Shown in pieces: positions 17,942 to 27,533 of a stretch of DNA of 64,000 nt; position 1 is the stretch's first letter; the number at the start of each line of letters is the position of its first letter. Under the pieces are notes generated by a model. It did not search any database and was not told the origin of the DNA. It worked only from the letters and a program-made list of their open reading frames with translations. Origin of the DNA: Thalassospira mesophila (GTDB taxonomy: Bacteria > Pseudomonadota > Alphaproteobacteria > Rhodospirillales > Thalassospiraceae); contig NZ_JFKA01000008.1 in assembly GCF_002115755.1 (NCBI RefSeq), positions 62,001 to 126,000 on the forward strand. The letters are read 5' to 3'. Both the position numbers and the translations under genes were made by a program.

Positions 17942-19306
17942 TCAGGCCGCCCGGCGCTGCCCGAAATGCGGCGGCACATAAAAACCCGGCCGTTCGGCCA
18001 GCCACGATAACGCGGTGGCAATCGCCATGCCGATCACTGTGGCGATTAATATGGTGGGCAAATTAACATGTGCGGCAAACAGCCAGCCATATATGGGCGG
18101 CCCCGCCGAGGATGCCAGCACCATGATCGCGGTCAGGCTGGAACGCACCGAGCCAATTTCGCTCATGGGGACCAGTTCGGGGATGATTGCGGTGCGTAAT
18201 GTGGTGGCCGTGCCGGTGGTAAAGCCTGCCAACGCCATATAAACCGGAATAACCTGTGCCGTTTCGGTCATCGCCAGCACCACAACCGCCATCATTAGCG
18301 GCAGCAGATGATAGGGAAACAGCTTTCGCGCCCCGTATTTGTCAATCAACGGCCCGCTGCCAAAAGCCCCCAATACCGATGTGATGGCAAAAAGGGTGAA
18401 GCCAGCAGCAAACCAGCCCAGATCGATGTTCTTTTGAGCGGCAATAACCGCCTGATGAAAAAACAGGGCGGTTAACACCAGGGGCTGCCCCGCCAACATT
18501 GGCATCGATAACCAGATATAAGCCGATTTAAACAGGCGGGGATGGATGGGGTGGCTGTGGCTGGTTTGGTGATGGGGATCAGGAGTCGCCGCCGCCGCAG
18601 CCGCCGCAACGCGATCATTTTCTGTTTCTGACGGGGTTTGTGTGGTGCCAACGGTGCCTGCGCCGATGTCGGCACCTGGCTCCGGCGCTGTTAGGGCCGG
18701 TTCGGCGACGGGCACGGCCCGAAAATGGCGATTACCGCGCACCAGCCAGGTTGCAAGCGGCACCATCACCAGCAAAATAACAATGCCCGCCACAATATAG
18801 GCCCCGCGCCAGCCAAAGGCGGCAATCAGCGCCAGAAAGATCGCGGGCATAATCGCCTCGGCCATGGGAAAGCCAAAGGCCGCAATGGCAAGGGCACGGC
18901 CCCGGTTGCGGTCAAAATACCGGGCGATGCTGGTCATGCTGACATGTGACATCAAGCCTTGGCCTGCAAAGCGTAACATAAACAGCCCGCCGATCAGGAC
19001 AATAACATTGCTTGCCGCCGACATCACAAAACAGCCCGCGGCCAGAAAAACCATGACGATCAGGCTGTAACGCAACATGTCGACCCGGTCGATCATGCGG
19101 CCGATAAACGGCAGGGCCGCTGCACTGGCAATGGTGATGCCAGCGTAAATATTGGCAAAGCCGGTTTCGTTGATGCCCAGGCTTTGTGAAATAAACGGGA
19201 CAAACAGGGCGATCAGAAATGTCTGGCCAAAGGCCGAGCCAAAACTGTGCAGCGCACCAAAAGCCAACGGGCGGGGTGCTTGCCGCAGAAGGTGGAAAAA
19301 TGCCAT
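17942..19306 (-). CDS. MFS transporter with His-rich central loop
   Basis: A 454-residue major facilitator protein with 12 predicted membrane segments, resembling monocarboxylate or oxalate/formate-type antiporters in its RNRGRALAIAAFGFPMAEA loop after the fourth segment. The central cytoplasmic loop between segments 6 and 7 (about residues 200-260) is long and of low complexity, with an alanine run and then PDPHHQTSHSHPIHPR, five or more histidines that could bind metal or sense pH. The substrate is unknown. It is a single gene between terminators. Confidence 0.88.
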   Translation of the reverse strand: MAFFHLLRQAPRPLAFGALHSFGSAFGQTFLIALFVPFISQSLGINETGFANIYAGITIASAAALPFIGRMIDRVDMLRYSLIVMVFLAAGCFVMSAASNVIVLIGGLFMLRFAGQGLMSHVSMTSIARYFDRNRGRALAIAAFGFPMAEAIMPAIFLALIAAFGWRGAYIVAGIVILLVMVPLATWLVRGNRHFRAVPVAEPALTAPEPGADIGAGTVGTTQTPSETENDRVAAAAAAATPDPHHQTSHSHPIHPRLFKSAYIWLSMPMLAGQPLVLTALFFHQAVIAAQKNIDLGWFAAGFTLFAITSVLGAFGSGPLIDKYGARKLFPYHLLPLMMAVVVLAMTETAQVIPVYMALAGFTTGTATTLRTAIIPELVPMSEIGSVRSSLTAIMVLASSAGPPIYGWLFAAHVNLPTILIATVIGMAIATALSWLAERPGFYVPPHFGQRRAA

Positions 19307-19441
19307 TTAATAACTTGCAGGTTTGAATGTTGATTGTGAATATGACGGTAATTGTATCGATTCAAATCGGAGGCGTCTACCTGCCCCACTGGATAGGTCA
19401 ACCAGACCAAACCGCTGGTAAACAAGAGCGCATACGAAAAA

Positions 19442-19468
19442 GCGGCATTGCCAATGTGACAATGCCGC
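19442..19468 (-). terminator. Terminator of the TRAP-TAXI operon
   Basis: GCGGCATTG (19442-19450) pairs with CAATGCCGC (19460-19468). Read on the minus strand it ends in a T-run. It lies 55 bp after the DUF1850 stop codon. Confidence 0.8.
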
Positions 19469-19523
19469 GTGGTATTTTGGGTGGTTTTTGGCGGTCCGGA
19501 ACCATGGCCCCGGCCTGTCCCGG

Positions 19524-19925
19524 TTACCCGTGCGCGGAAACCGTGCCGGTCGGGCCATCCACATCGCATGGTGTTACCTTGATCGGGGCTTGCGCCTGTT
19601 CGCCCAGATCAAGGCAGTTCTTTAATTGCGGGCTGCATACATGCCAGCCCCCGCCAGTTGCCCCCGATGCCGCAAGGTTAAGTTCGGGCAACGGTTGCAG
19701 GTGCGGGGTGTAAACCCACCAGTCGTCTTTTAAAATCGCATCGGGCGGCGGTTCCATTCCGGCACCGCTGCCCTTGACGCGGGCTTGCACAAGTTCAAGC
19801 CCGGCAGGGGTAATATGGTAATCTTCCTGCCAGCCGGTATGTTCCACCGAATGCATCCACGACAAGGTAAAAGCCGTGATGGCAAGGCTGATGGCTTTAC
19901 TTGCTGTCAGTATGCAAAGTCCCAT
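19524..19925 (-). CDS. DUF1850 protein, TRAP-TAXI accessory
   Basis: A protein of about 133 residues whose start (MGLCILTASK) is placed 4 bp after the permease stop codon; the frame continues upstream inside the permease gene but that is not needed. An N-terminal hydrophobic segment suggests a membrane anchor or signal peptide. The motif WMHSVEHTGWQEDYHIT is characteristic of DUF1850, a family found almost only beside TRAP-TAXI transport genes. Its role in uptake has not been defined; the tight spacing argues for a function with the permease. Confidence 0.88.
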   Translation of the reverse strand: MGLCILTASKAISLAITAFTLSWMHSVEHTGWQEDYHITPAGLELVQARVKGSGAGMEPPPDAILKDDWWVYTPHLQPLPELNLAASGATGGGWHVCSPQLKNCLDLGEQAQAPIKVTPCDVDGPTGTVSAHG

Positions 19926-19929
19926 CGGT

Positions 19930-22041
19930 TCAGGCCCCTGCCGCGTCGCTGATTTTGCGTAACCGCAACCAGTGCATGACGCAAAACAGGGCAAACAGGG
20001 CAAAACCGAGAAGATCGGTTATCGGGTATGCTGCAATCAGGGTGAAGGCCGCAGCCACGGCAATCAACCGTTCTGGTACCGTCAGACGAATGTTAAGCGC
20101 CCCAATCACGGCCATGCCCCACAGGCCAATGGCGATGGTGGTTTTGATAAAGATATAGGCAACAGCCGGCCAATAGCCGATTTCATCGGCCATCGGGCCG
20201 CCATCCTGAAGCATCAATGCCGGGGTATAAACCGACATAAACGGGATCAGGAAGCCCGCCGCCGCCACCTTTATCGCCTCGAACGAAATTTTAAGCCCGC
20301 TTGCCCGCGCAATTGGCGCTGCGGCAAAGCAGGCCAGTGCCACCGGCGGCGTCAGATCGGCAAGAATGCCAAAATAAAACACGAACATGTGGCTGACAAT
20401 AAGCGGAACACCCAGTTGCAACAGGGCGGGCCCGGCAATGGACGAGGTGATGATATAGTTGGGAATGGTCGGAATGCCCATGCCCAGCACGATGCAGGTG
20501 ATCATGGTCAGGATCAGCGATAAAAACAGGCTTTGCGACCCGACATGAACAATGAAGGCACCAAAAGTATTGGCAACCCCGGTCAGGGTCATGGTGCCAA
20601 TGATGATGCCAACAATGGCGCAGGCAACGCCGACCGGCAGGGCGGTTTTTGCCCCTTCTGCCAGTGAGTCGCGGCAGATTATCAAGGTTTCACGTCCGCC
20701 CTTGGAAAGGGCGTTCCACACCATCAGCACGGCAATGGCGGTGATAATAACGTAAATGCCAAATTCCAGAAAAGCCGCGGCAATCAGGCCAAGGCCGATC
20801 CAGAAAATCATGCGGATTGTGCCCTTGGGCATGCCCAGCACAATCGAGCTTCCCAAAATCAGCAATACCGTCAGCGACAGGCCAATCGTACCAGCAAAAA
20901 GCGGGGTGTAACCGGTAAACAGCAAATAAACCAGGACGCCCAACGGCAACAGCAAATACCAGCTTTTGCGGATGGCCGCACGCGGCGAGGGCAGGTCGGC
21001 TTTGGCAATGCCCGACAGGCCATATTTACCCGCTTCAAGATGCACCATCCAGAAGACCGAGGCAAAATACAGGATCGCCGGAATTAACGCCGCCTGAACG
21101 ACCTGATAATATTCAACGCCCAGTGTTTCGGCCATGATAAAGGCCACAGCCCCCATCACCGGGGGCATCAACTGGCCACCCATGCTTGATGTGGCTTCAA
21201 CCCCGCCGGCAAAGGCCGGGCGATAGCCAAAACGTTTCATGAGCGGAATGGTGAACTGGCCGGTTGTGACCACATTGGCCACGCCAGAACCCGAAATGGT
21301 ACCCATAAGCCCCGATGAAATCACCGAAACCTTGGCCGGGCCGCCGCGCGCATGGCCGACAAGGCCCATCGACACGTCGGTAAACAGCTGAATCATCCCG
21401 GCCTTTTCAAGAAAAGCGCCAAACAGGATGAACAGGAAAATATAGGTCGAGGACACATAAATCGGAATGCCGTAAATGCCCTCGGTGCCATAGGTCATAT
21501 GGTCGATCACCTGGGTAAAATCGTATCCCCGGTGATTAAGCGGTGACGGCAGGTATTGGCCCAACAGGCAATAGGCCAGAAAACATGCCGCAATGATCGG
21601 CAAAGCCGGGCCCATTAAGACATAAGCCCCGACAAAAACCCCGATCAGGGCAACAATGCCAAAGACAATATCGGTGGTGACCGGGTCGCCCGCGCGCAGG
21701 ATCAGGTCGTTATATTCGACCCACTGATAACCTGCGACAGCAACACCCGACAGCGCAAGGATCCATGCCAGTGTTTTAACCGGCAGGCTGGATCTGCGGC
21801 CAATCGCGATCAGCGGAAAGATCAGCAGCATCAGGAACCCGATATGAATGGCGCGGGTGACCTGGCTGGGTAAATCGATCAGATGAGCGGCGGTCGAAAT
21901 TTGGAAGGCCGAAAACACAAAGGCGATCCAGAACAGCAAGCGCCCTTCAAATGTCGGGGCAAAGCTGTCGACCAGCGGGTCATGGATGGCCAGGTCAGGG
22001 GAATCGGCAGGTACGTGGTGGGTGGAATGGTCTTGTGACAT
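19930..22041 (-). CDS. TRAP transporter permease, fused small and large subunits (TAXI type)
   Basis: A 703-residue inner-membrane protein with about 16-18 membrane segments. The small (DctQ-like) part is at the N-terminus, to about residue 180, and the large DctM-type part follows. It contains the family motifs GGPAKVSVISSGLMGTISGS and VEATSSMGGQLMPPVMGAVA. Together with the TAXI binding protein it should carry out sodium- or proton-driven uptake of an organic acid, likely a dicarboxylate or amino-acid-like substrate. It is the second gene of a three-gene operon. Confidence 0.95.
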   Translation of the reverse strand: MSQDHSTHHVPADSPDLAIHDPLVDSFAPTFEGRLLFWIAFVFSAFQISTAAHLIDLPSQVTRAIHIGFLMLLIFPLIAIGRRSSLPVKTLAWILALSGVAVAGYQWVEYNDLILRAGDPVTTDIVFGIVALIGVFVGAYVLMGPALPIIAACFLAYCLLGQYLPSPLNHRGYDFTQVIDHMTYGTEGIYGIPIYVSSTYIFLFILFGAFLEKAGMIQLFTDVSMGLVGHARGGPAKVSVISSGLMGTISGSGVANVVTTGQFTIPLMKRFGYRPAFAGGVEATSSMGGQLMPPVMGAVAFIMAETLGVEYYQVVQAALIPAILYFASVFWMVHLEAGKYGLSGIAKADLPSPRAAIRKSWYLLLPLGVLVYLLFTGYTPLFAGTIGLSLTVLLILGSSIVLGMPKGTIRMIFWIGLGLIAAAFLEFGIYVIITAIAVLMVWNALSKGGRETLIICRDSLAEGAKTALPVGVACAIVGIIIGTMTLTGVANTFGAFIVHVGSQSLFLSLILTMITCIVLGMGIPTIPNYIITSSIAGPALLQLGVPLIVSHMFVFYFGILADLTPPVALACFAAAPIARASGLKISFEAIKVAAAGFLIPFMSVYTPALMLQDGGPMADEIGYWPAVAYIFIKTTIAIGLWGMAVIGALNIRLTVPERLIAVAAAFTLIAAYPITDLLGFALFALFCVMHWLRLRKISDAAGA

Positions 22042-22128
22042 TTAGGTTCCCCGGCAATGTCGGCAACAGGCAAAGGAAGGGATTTCATTTGTCACGAAAG
22101 GCGTGTTCGCCCTGTGCAAAAGCAAATC

Positions 22129-22155
22129 CCGGCCGGGGCATTGCACCCCGACCGG
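22129..22155 (-). promoter_or_regulatory. Stem-loop between the TAXI binding-protein and permease genes
   Basis: CCGGCCGGGGC (22129-22139) pairs with GCACCCCGACCGG (22143-22155) around a very short loop in the 171-bp gap. Such hairpins often protect the 3' end of the abundant binding-protein message or attenuate read-through; there is no clear T-run, so full termination is not implied. Confidence 0.6.
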
Positions 22156-22212
22156 TGAAAAAGTAGCACCGGACAAATCACCTGTGGGAGGCTTTCTGTC
22201 CGTGCAAGGCGA

Positions 22213-23172
22213 TTACATGATGCCTTTTTCTTTGTAGTAACGTTCTGCACCCGGGTGCAGCGGCAACGGCATGCCTTTAATCGCATTTTCCAGCTTGATG
22301 GCCTTGGCAGCATTGTGGGCTGCTTCAAGGGTCGGCAGGTTTTCAAACAGCTGTTTGGTCATCTGATAGGCGATTTCATCAGATACGCCCGAATGGCTGA
22401 CCAGGAAGTTGACGATGGCAACGGTCGGAACATCGTCAGCCTGGCCTTCATAGGTACCAGCCGGAATTTCGCGGGCAACATAAGGTGCGCCCAGTTTTTC
22501 GGCTACGTCGGCAGGAACCGACACAATGGTCACTTCCATCGATGCCGACAGATCCTTAAGCGACGCAACGCCAAGACCGGCAGACTGCAGGGTCGCATCA
22601 AGCTGACGGTTTTTCATCAGTTCGACCGATTCTGCAAACGGCAGATATTCGACTTTGCCAAGATCGTCATAGGACATGCCGGCAGCTTCGAAAATCTTGC
22701 GGGCATTAAGTTCGGTGCCCGATTTCGGCGCACCGACAGAAACGCTTTTGCCCTTAAGATCGGCCAGCGTCTTGATGCCCGAATCCTTGGATGCCACGAT
22801 CTGGATATAGTTGGGATAAATGGCGGCAATGCCCCGCAGTTTATCAAGCGGCTTTTTAAAGCCGACTTCGGTGTTGCCTTCCCAGGCAAGTTTAACCGAA
22901 TCGCCAAGGGCAAAGCCGATTTCGCCCCGGCCAGCCTGCAGAAGGTTCAGGTTTTCAACCGATGCCTTGGTTGACTGAACCTGGGTGCGAACCCCTTCGA
23001 TCTTGTCGCCATAAACATTGGCGAGTGCCGCGCCCAACGGGTAATACACACCCGAAGTACCGCCGGTCAGAACATTGATAAATTCGTCGGCTTTGGCCAT
23101 CGACATGGTGCCAAAGCTCAGTGCTACCGCCATTGCCCCTGCAAGTACGGATTTCGCACGAATGGATGTCAT
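22213..23172 (-). CDS. TAXI family TRAP transporter solute-binding protein
   Basis: A 319-residue periplasmic binding protein with a signal peptide ending near residue 28 (MSMAKA). The opening of the mature part, FINVLTGGTSGVYYPLGAALA, and GRGEIGFALGDSVKLAW are hallmarks of the TAXI (TRAP-associated extracytoplasmic immunogenic) family. It delivers its ligand to the fused permease encoded downstream. The ligand is not evident; glutamate and other carboxylates are known for relatives. The first gene of the operon, its promoter should lie in the repeat-rich region 23173-23490. Confidence 0.95.
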   Translation of the reverse strand: MTSIRAKSVLAGAMAVALSFGTMSMAKADEFINVLTGGTSGVYYPLGAALANVYGDKIEGVRTQVQSTKASVENLNLLQAGRGEIGFALGDSVKLAWEGNTEVGFKKPLDKLRGIAAIYPNYIQIVASKDSGIKTLADLKGKSVSVGAPKSGTELNARKIFEAAGMSYDDLGKVEYLPFAESVELMKNRQLDATLQSAGLGVASLKDLSASMEVTIVSVPADVAEKLGAPYVAREIPAGTYEGQADDVPTVAIVNFLVSHSGVSDEIAYQMTKQLFENLPTLEAAHNAAKAIKLENAIKGMPLPLHPGAERYYKEKGIM

Positions 23173-23490
23173 CAGGTCTTCCTCCCTTGAAGATATGAAT
23201 TCATTTGCGCCCCGGTGCCGCCTCGTTCACGGTTCTTACTTCACGCCAGCGTGACGGCAGCTTAGGGGACTTCCAAAGAATAGGCTAGCCTATATCGGTG
23301 GCGTATATCGATATTGTCGTACCAGATTGTGGTACCGGAATTTGTTTGGCATTGCATGCGTTGTATTGCAACAGTGTTTAGTGGGTATGAAAAACCTCAA
23401 AGATGCCGCATCTGGTTATTTTTTCGCCACAAAGCAGTGTTTTTTGTATAGTCCACGTTAAGTAGTTCAATTTTTGAAACGAGGGTCCAG
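23173..23490. promoter_or_regulatory. Divergent control region between the TAXI operon and chvI, with repeats
   Basis: This 318-bp region carries two striking elements. ATAGGCTAGCCTAT at 23280-23293 is a perfect 14-bp palindrome. ATTGTCGTACC (23313-23323) is repeated as ATTGTGGTACC (23326-23336), a direct repeat 13 bp apart, which also forms an inverted repeat GTACCA-N5-TGGTAC (23319-23335). These look like regulator sites for the TAXI promoter. A TATAGT box (23448-23453) may serve chvI. Confidence 0.6.
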
Positions 23491-24234
23491 GTGAGTAAGA
23501 TAGCGCTTGTGGATGACGACCGGAATATTCTGACATCGGTTTCGATGGCTCTGGAAGAAGAAGGTTATGAAGTCAGCACCTATTCCGACGGGTCCGAAGC
23601 ATTACATGCCCTGACCAGGGAAGAACCCGATCTGGCGGTGCTTGATATTAAAATGCCGCGTATGGACGGGCTGGAACTTTTGACGCATTTGCGCAAAAAA
23701 ACCCAGATGCCGGTGATTTTCCTGACATCGAAGGATGACGAGGTCGACGAGCTGACCGGTCTGCGTCTTGGGGCGGATGACTATATCAAAAAGCCGTTTT
23801 CCCAGCGTTTGCTGATTGAACGTATTCGCACCTTGCTGCGCCGGGCCGAAATTATTCGCGCAGGCGGCATTCGCCCGTCGGGGTCCGATGATGTTATTCA
23901 GCGGGGCGAGCTGGTTCTTGATCCGTCGCGCCACATGTGCAGTTGGAAAGGCCAGCATGTGAACCTGACCGTGACCGAATTTTTGCTGATTCAGGCGCTG
24001 GCCAAACATCCCGGCCACGTTAAAAACCGCGATCAGCTGATTGATGCGGCCTATGGTGAACATATTTACGTCGACGACCGTACAATCGACAGTCACATCA
24101 AACGCCTGCGTAAAAAATTCCGTGAAACCGACAAGGAATTCAAGGAAATCGAGACACTTTACGGTGTGGGCTATCGCTATCGCGATACCGCCGCCGCCGT
24201 GGTGCCCGGTGCAGTTGGTGTTTCGACGGACTAG
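23491..24234 (+). CDS. chvI: Response regulator ChvI
   Basis: A 247-residue OmpR/PhoB-type response regulator starting at GTG 23491. The receiver domain has the acidic pocket DDD at residues 8-10 and the phosphoacceptor Asp52 ([13 protein letters not shown]), and the DNA-binding winged helix fills about residues 130-235 ([20 protein letters not shown]). Sequence and gene order (chvG, hprK and PTS genes following) match ChvI of alphaproteobacteria, which controls envelope, acid and host-contact responses with ChvG. chvG starts 76 bp downstream. Confidence 0.93.
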   Translation: MSKIALVDDDRNILTSVSMALEEEGYEVSTYSDGSEALHALTREEPDLAVLDIKMPRMDGLELLTHLRKKTQMPVIFLTSKDDEVDELTGLRLGADDYIKKPFSQRLLIERIRTLLRRAEIIRAGGIRPSGSDDVIQRGELVLDPSRHMCSWKGQHVNLTVTEFLLIQALAKHPGHVKNRDQLIDAAYGEHIYVDDRTIDSHIKRLRKKFRETDKEFKEIETLYGVGYRYRDTAAAVVPGAVGVSTD

Positions 24235-24310
24235 GATATTTGGCATAAACACCAGACACGACTTCAACAACCCGGCTAGCGCAAATGTGCCGGGGTAAAG
24301 TACGGATTGC

Positions 24311-25987
24311 ATGAGCGATAAAACTGCTTCGGCACCCCAACAGGGAGGAAACCAGACCGAAACCCGCTCCGGCGAGGCGCGCACGGTGCGCCTTGAGGAA
24401 CGGCATGGCCTGTTTTCCCCGCTGACATGGCGAATCCTTGCCGTTAACGCGCTGGCACTTTTTGTGCTGGTGGCGGGGATTTTGTATTTGGGGCGCTACA
24501 AGCAGGAACTTATCCATTCCGAACTTGAAGCCATGGCGGTGCAGGCCGAAATGTATGCCGCTGCCTTGTCGACCGCGGCCGTGGGCCGCGGCGATGACGC
24601 CACCGAACGCGTCAAACTGGAAACAGCGCGTGAAATGGTGCGGCGCCTGGTCGGCATTACCGGGGCACGGGCGCGTTTGTTTGGGGCCAACGGGCAACTG
24701 ATTGCCGATAGCCGCAATATCCAGTCTTTTGGCGCGGGCGCGGTGCAGGCCGAAGAATTACCCGCCCCGGGTGACGACGACGAACTTGCCGAAATTATGC
24801 GCAATTTGACCGAAGGGGTGTTGTCGCTTTTTGAAGGTGATCAGCCCCTGCCACTATATATTGACCCGCCGATTGCCAGTGCGTCGGATTACCCTGAAGT
24901 GCGCGCCGCCCTTGCGGGCTATTCGCGCGGGGTGGTGCGGGTGGATGGAAGGGGGCGCCGGGTTTTGTCGGTGTCCGTTCCGGTTCAGCGCTTCAAGCAG
25001 GTTCTGGCATCAATCATGCTGACCAAAAATGGCGACACCATTGAAACCGCCCTGCATGCGGTGCGGCTCGATATTTTAAAAATATTCGTTTTTGCCTTTG
25101 GCATTACGGTGTTGCTGTCGATTTATCTGGCAGGCGTCATCACCCGCCCGCTGAACCGGTTGGCCCGCGCGGCTGAACGGGTGCGGCGCAGCAAAAACCG
25201 CCAGTTCACCATCCCCGACCTGACCGACCGGAATGACGAAATCGGCGATTTGTCAGGCACCCTGCGCGACATGACGGAAACCCTGTGGGACCGCATGGAC
25301 GCGATTGAGCGTTTTGCCGCCGACGTCGCCCATGAAATTAAAAACCCGCTGACATCCTTGCGCAGTGCGGTTGAAACCGCCACCCGGTTAAAAGATGCCG
25401 AACGCCAGCGCCGCCTGATGGAAATCATCGCCGAAGACGTGCAACGACTGGACCGGCTGATTAGCGATATTTCCGATTATTCGCGCATGGACGCCGAATT
25501 ATCGCGCGCCGAAAGCGAAGAAGTTGACTTGCGCATTTTGCTGCAAACCTTGTCCGAACTTTATAATGCGGCGGGAGACGGGCCGCAGGTCAAGGTAACC
25601 GCCCCTGAAAACCTGGTGGTGCCCGCCCTTGAAAGCCGGTTGGTACAGGTGTTTCGCAATCTGATTTCCAACGCCCTGACCTTTAGCCCCGCCGACGGCG
25701 ACGTGCGCGTGCGGGCATGGCGCGATAAAAATCAGGCTGTGATCACGATTGAGGATGACGGGCCGGGTATTCCGGCAGGTAAGGAAGAAGCCATTTTCAA
25801 CCGGTTTTATACAGAACGCCCGTCAAGCGAGAAGTTCGGCCAGCATTCCGGGTTGGGCCTGTCAATTTCGCAGCGAATCGTCGCCGCCCATAATGGTCAT
25901 TTAAGTGCGAGCAACCGTACCCTTGACGGCGAGGTTAAAGGGGCGGTGTTTACTGTGCGTTTACCGCTGGAAAATAACGGGCGTTAA
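24311..25987 (+). CDS. chvG: Sensor histidine kinase ChvG
   Basis: A 558-residue inner-membrane kinase. Membrane segments lie at about residues 41-60 and 256-275 and enclose a periplasmic sensor of about 195 residues. After a HAMP linker comes the phosphoacceptor helix with His341 (FAADVAHEIKNPLTSLRSAV) and a complete ATP-binding domain (DDGPGIPAGKEEAIFNRFY, then GLGLSIS). It is the cognate partner of ChvI. In related bacteria the periplasmic protein ExoR restrains it; no exoR is seen here. Confidence 0.93.
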   Translation: MSDKTASAPQQGGNQTETRSGEARTVRLEERHGLFSPLTWRILAVNALALFVLVAGILYLGRYKQELIHSELEAMAVQAEMYAAALSTAAVGRGDDATERVKLETAREMVRRLVGITGARARLFGANGQLIADSRNIQSFGAGAVQAEELPAPGDDDELAEIMRNLTEGVLSLFEGDQPLPLYIDPPIASASDYPEVRAALAGYSRGVVRVDGRGRRVLSVSVPVQRFKQVLASIMLTKNGDTIETALHAVRLDILKIFVFAFGITVLLSIYLAGVITRPLNRLARAAERVRRSKNRQFTIPDLTDRNDEIGDLSGTLRDMTETLWDRMDAIERFAADVAHEIKNPLTSLRSAVETATRLKDAERQRRLMEIIAEDVQRLDRLISDISDYSRMDAELSRAESEEVDLRILLQTLSELYNAAGDGPQVKVTAPENLVVPALESRLVQVFRNLISNALTFSPADGDVRVRAWRDKNQAVITIEDDGPGIPAGKEEAIFNRFYTERPSSEKFGQHSGLGLSISQRIVAAHNGHLSASNRTLDGEVKGAVFTVRLPLENNGR

Positions 25988-26078
25988 TCCGTTAAAGATG
26001 TTTTTTGTGCAGTGCGGGCGTTTTACCGTAATTCCCCGTTTGACAAGCCGGGCCGGGCCGCGCATCGTTTTGCCCGAT

Positions 26079-26525
26079 ATGACACAGCTTCACGCAAACT
26101 GTGTCGCGTTTGATGGCCAGGGCATTTTGGTGCGGGGCCTGTCAGGCAGCGGCAAATCCGATCTTTCCTTGCGCCTGATCTTGCGCGGGGCACAACTGGT
26201 ATCTGATGACCGCACCGATCTTGTTGCCCGCGACGGGGCGCTGGTGGCATCGGCCCCCGAACAAATCGCCGGGCTGATCGAAATACGCGGCCTGGGTGTT
26301 ATCACGGGCATTTCGCATTGCCGCCATGCCGAAATTTGCATGATTGCCGATCTGGTCGAACCCGGTAGCGATGATATAATCGACCGTATGCCGGAGCTTG
26401 CAAGCGAGATGCTGTGCGGGGTGTCAATTCCGGTGTGGAAGATCAACGCGTTTGAAGCCAGTGCGCCCGATAAAATTGAAATCGCACTGGCCGTCGCCAC
26501 CGGGAAAATGCGGATTATATCATGA
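26079..26525 (+). CDS. hprK: HPr kinase/phosphorylase, short alphaproteobacterial form
   Basis: A 148-residue protein made only of the C-terminal kinase domain, as is usual in alphaproteobacteria (Gram-positive HprK is about twice as long). The P-loop GLSGSGKSD is at about residues 23-31, followed by SDDRTDLVARDG. It phosphorylates the regulatory serine of HPr and can reverse the reaction. The start at 26079 (MTQLHANCVAFDG) fits the family; an ATG at 25998 is possible. Its last four bases overlap rapZ (ATGA). Confidence 0.9.
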   Translation: MTQLHANCVAFDGQGILVRGLSGSGKSDLSLRLILRGAQLVSDDRTDLVARDGALVASAPEQIAGLIEIRGLGVITGISHCRHAEICMIADLVEPGSDDIIDRMPELASEMLCGVSIPVWKINAFEASAPDKIEIALAVATGKMRIIS

Positions 26526-27520
26526 CTGACCTGCCCCAAAAGCCCGACATGCCGCAACGCAATGCAGCCCAGACAGACAATTCCAGCACCGTTGATGCCC
26601 CCGTAAGTGGCCGCATCGCGCCTGCGGGCAATGGTAATGCGCGTCTGGTGCTGGTCACCGGCGTTTCCGGTGCGGGCCGCACCACCAGCCTTAAAATTCT
26701 GGAAGATTTCGGCTTTGACGCGGTGGATAATTTGCCCTTGCGCCTGTTGCCCAACCTGTTATCGGGCGATGCCGAATTGCGCGTGCCCGTTGCCATCGGC
26801 CTTGATATCCGCACCCGCGATTTTGGTGTTGATCAGTTTGGCGAGATTATAGCCGCTTTGCGCGCGCAGTCCGGGCTGGATGTGACTGTGGTTTTTGTCG
26901 ATGCGCAAAGCTCGGTTTTGCAACAGCGCTTTACCGAAAGCCGCCGCCCGCATCCATTAACGCAGGACCGCCCGCTGGTCGATGCGATTGCCCATGAAAA
27001 ACGCCTGATGGCACCGATTGCCGCGATTGCCGATATGCAAATCGACACATCGCGCCTGAAGGCCACCGAGCTTCGCAAAATTTTGCAAGACCAGTTCGCC
27101 AGCCCGACCTCGGGCCAGATGGCGATTTTTGTTAAAAGTTTTTCGTTTCGCCAAGGGGTGCCCGGCGAAGCGGATCTGGTTTTTGATGTGCGCTTTTTGC
27201 GCAATCCGCATTATGATCCCGAACTTCGCAATTTGACCGGCATGGATGTGCGGGTTGGCGACTATGTTGCACAGGATCGTGATTTTGCCGGTTTTATGGA
27301 CCGGCTAAAGGCCCTGATCGGGCCGATACTGCCCCGCTATGCCGAAGAAGGTAAAAGCTATTTGACCCTTGCGGTTGGTTGCACTGGCGGGAAACACAGG
27401 TCCGTGTATATTGCGCGCCTGCTTAATGACTGGATATCAACACTGGGATATGACGTTCATCTCAGTCATCGTGACAAACCGGCGGAGCCGGATGAAATCA
27501 AGCCGGGGGAAATGATTTGA
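26522..27520 (+). CDS. rapZ: RapZ family RNase adapter / NTP-binding protein
   Basis: A 332-residue protein with a Walker A loop near residue 43 (VTGVSGAGRTTSLKILEDFG) and the C-terminal RapZ domain with VGCTGGKHRSVYIARLL. In Escherichia coli RapZ binds the small RNA GlmZ and controls glucosamine-6-phosphate synthase. In alphaproteobacteria the gene travels with hprK and PTS genes and its target is less clear. The P-loop lysine is replaced by Arg (GAGR), which is seen in other alphaproteobacterial copies as far as I recall. An N-terminal extension of about 35 residues is unstructured. Confidence 0.92.
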   Translation: MTDLPQKPDMPQRNAAQTDNSSTVDAPVSGRIAPAGNGNARLVLVTGVSGAGRTTSLKILEDFGFDAVDNLPLRLLPNLLSGDAELRVPVAIGLDIRTRDFGVDQFGEIIAALRAQSGLDVTVVFVDAQSSVLQQRFTESRRPHPLTQDRPLVDAIAHEKRLMAPIAAIADMQIDTSRLKATELRKILQDQFASPTSGQMAIFVKSFSFRQGVPGEADLVFDVRFLRNPHYDPELRNLTGMDVRVGDYVAQDRDFAGFMDRLKALIGPILPRYAEEGKSYLTLAVGCTGGKHRSVYIARLLNDWISTLGYDVHLSHRDKPAEPDEIKPGEMI

Positions 27521-27533
27521 TGGAGAAAACTGC

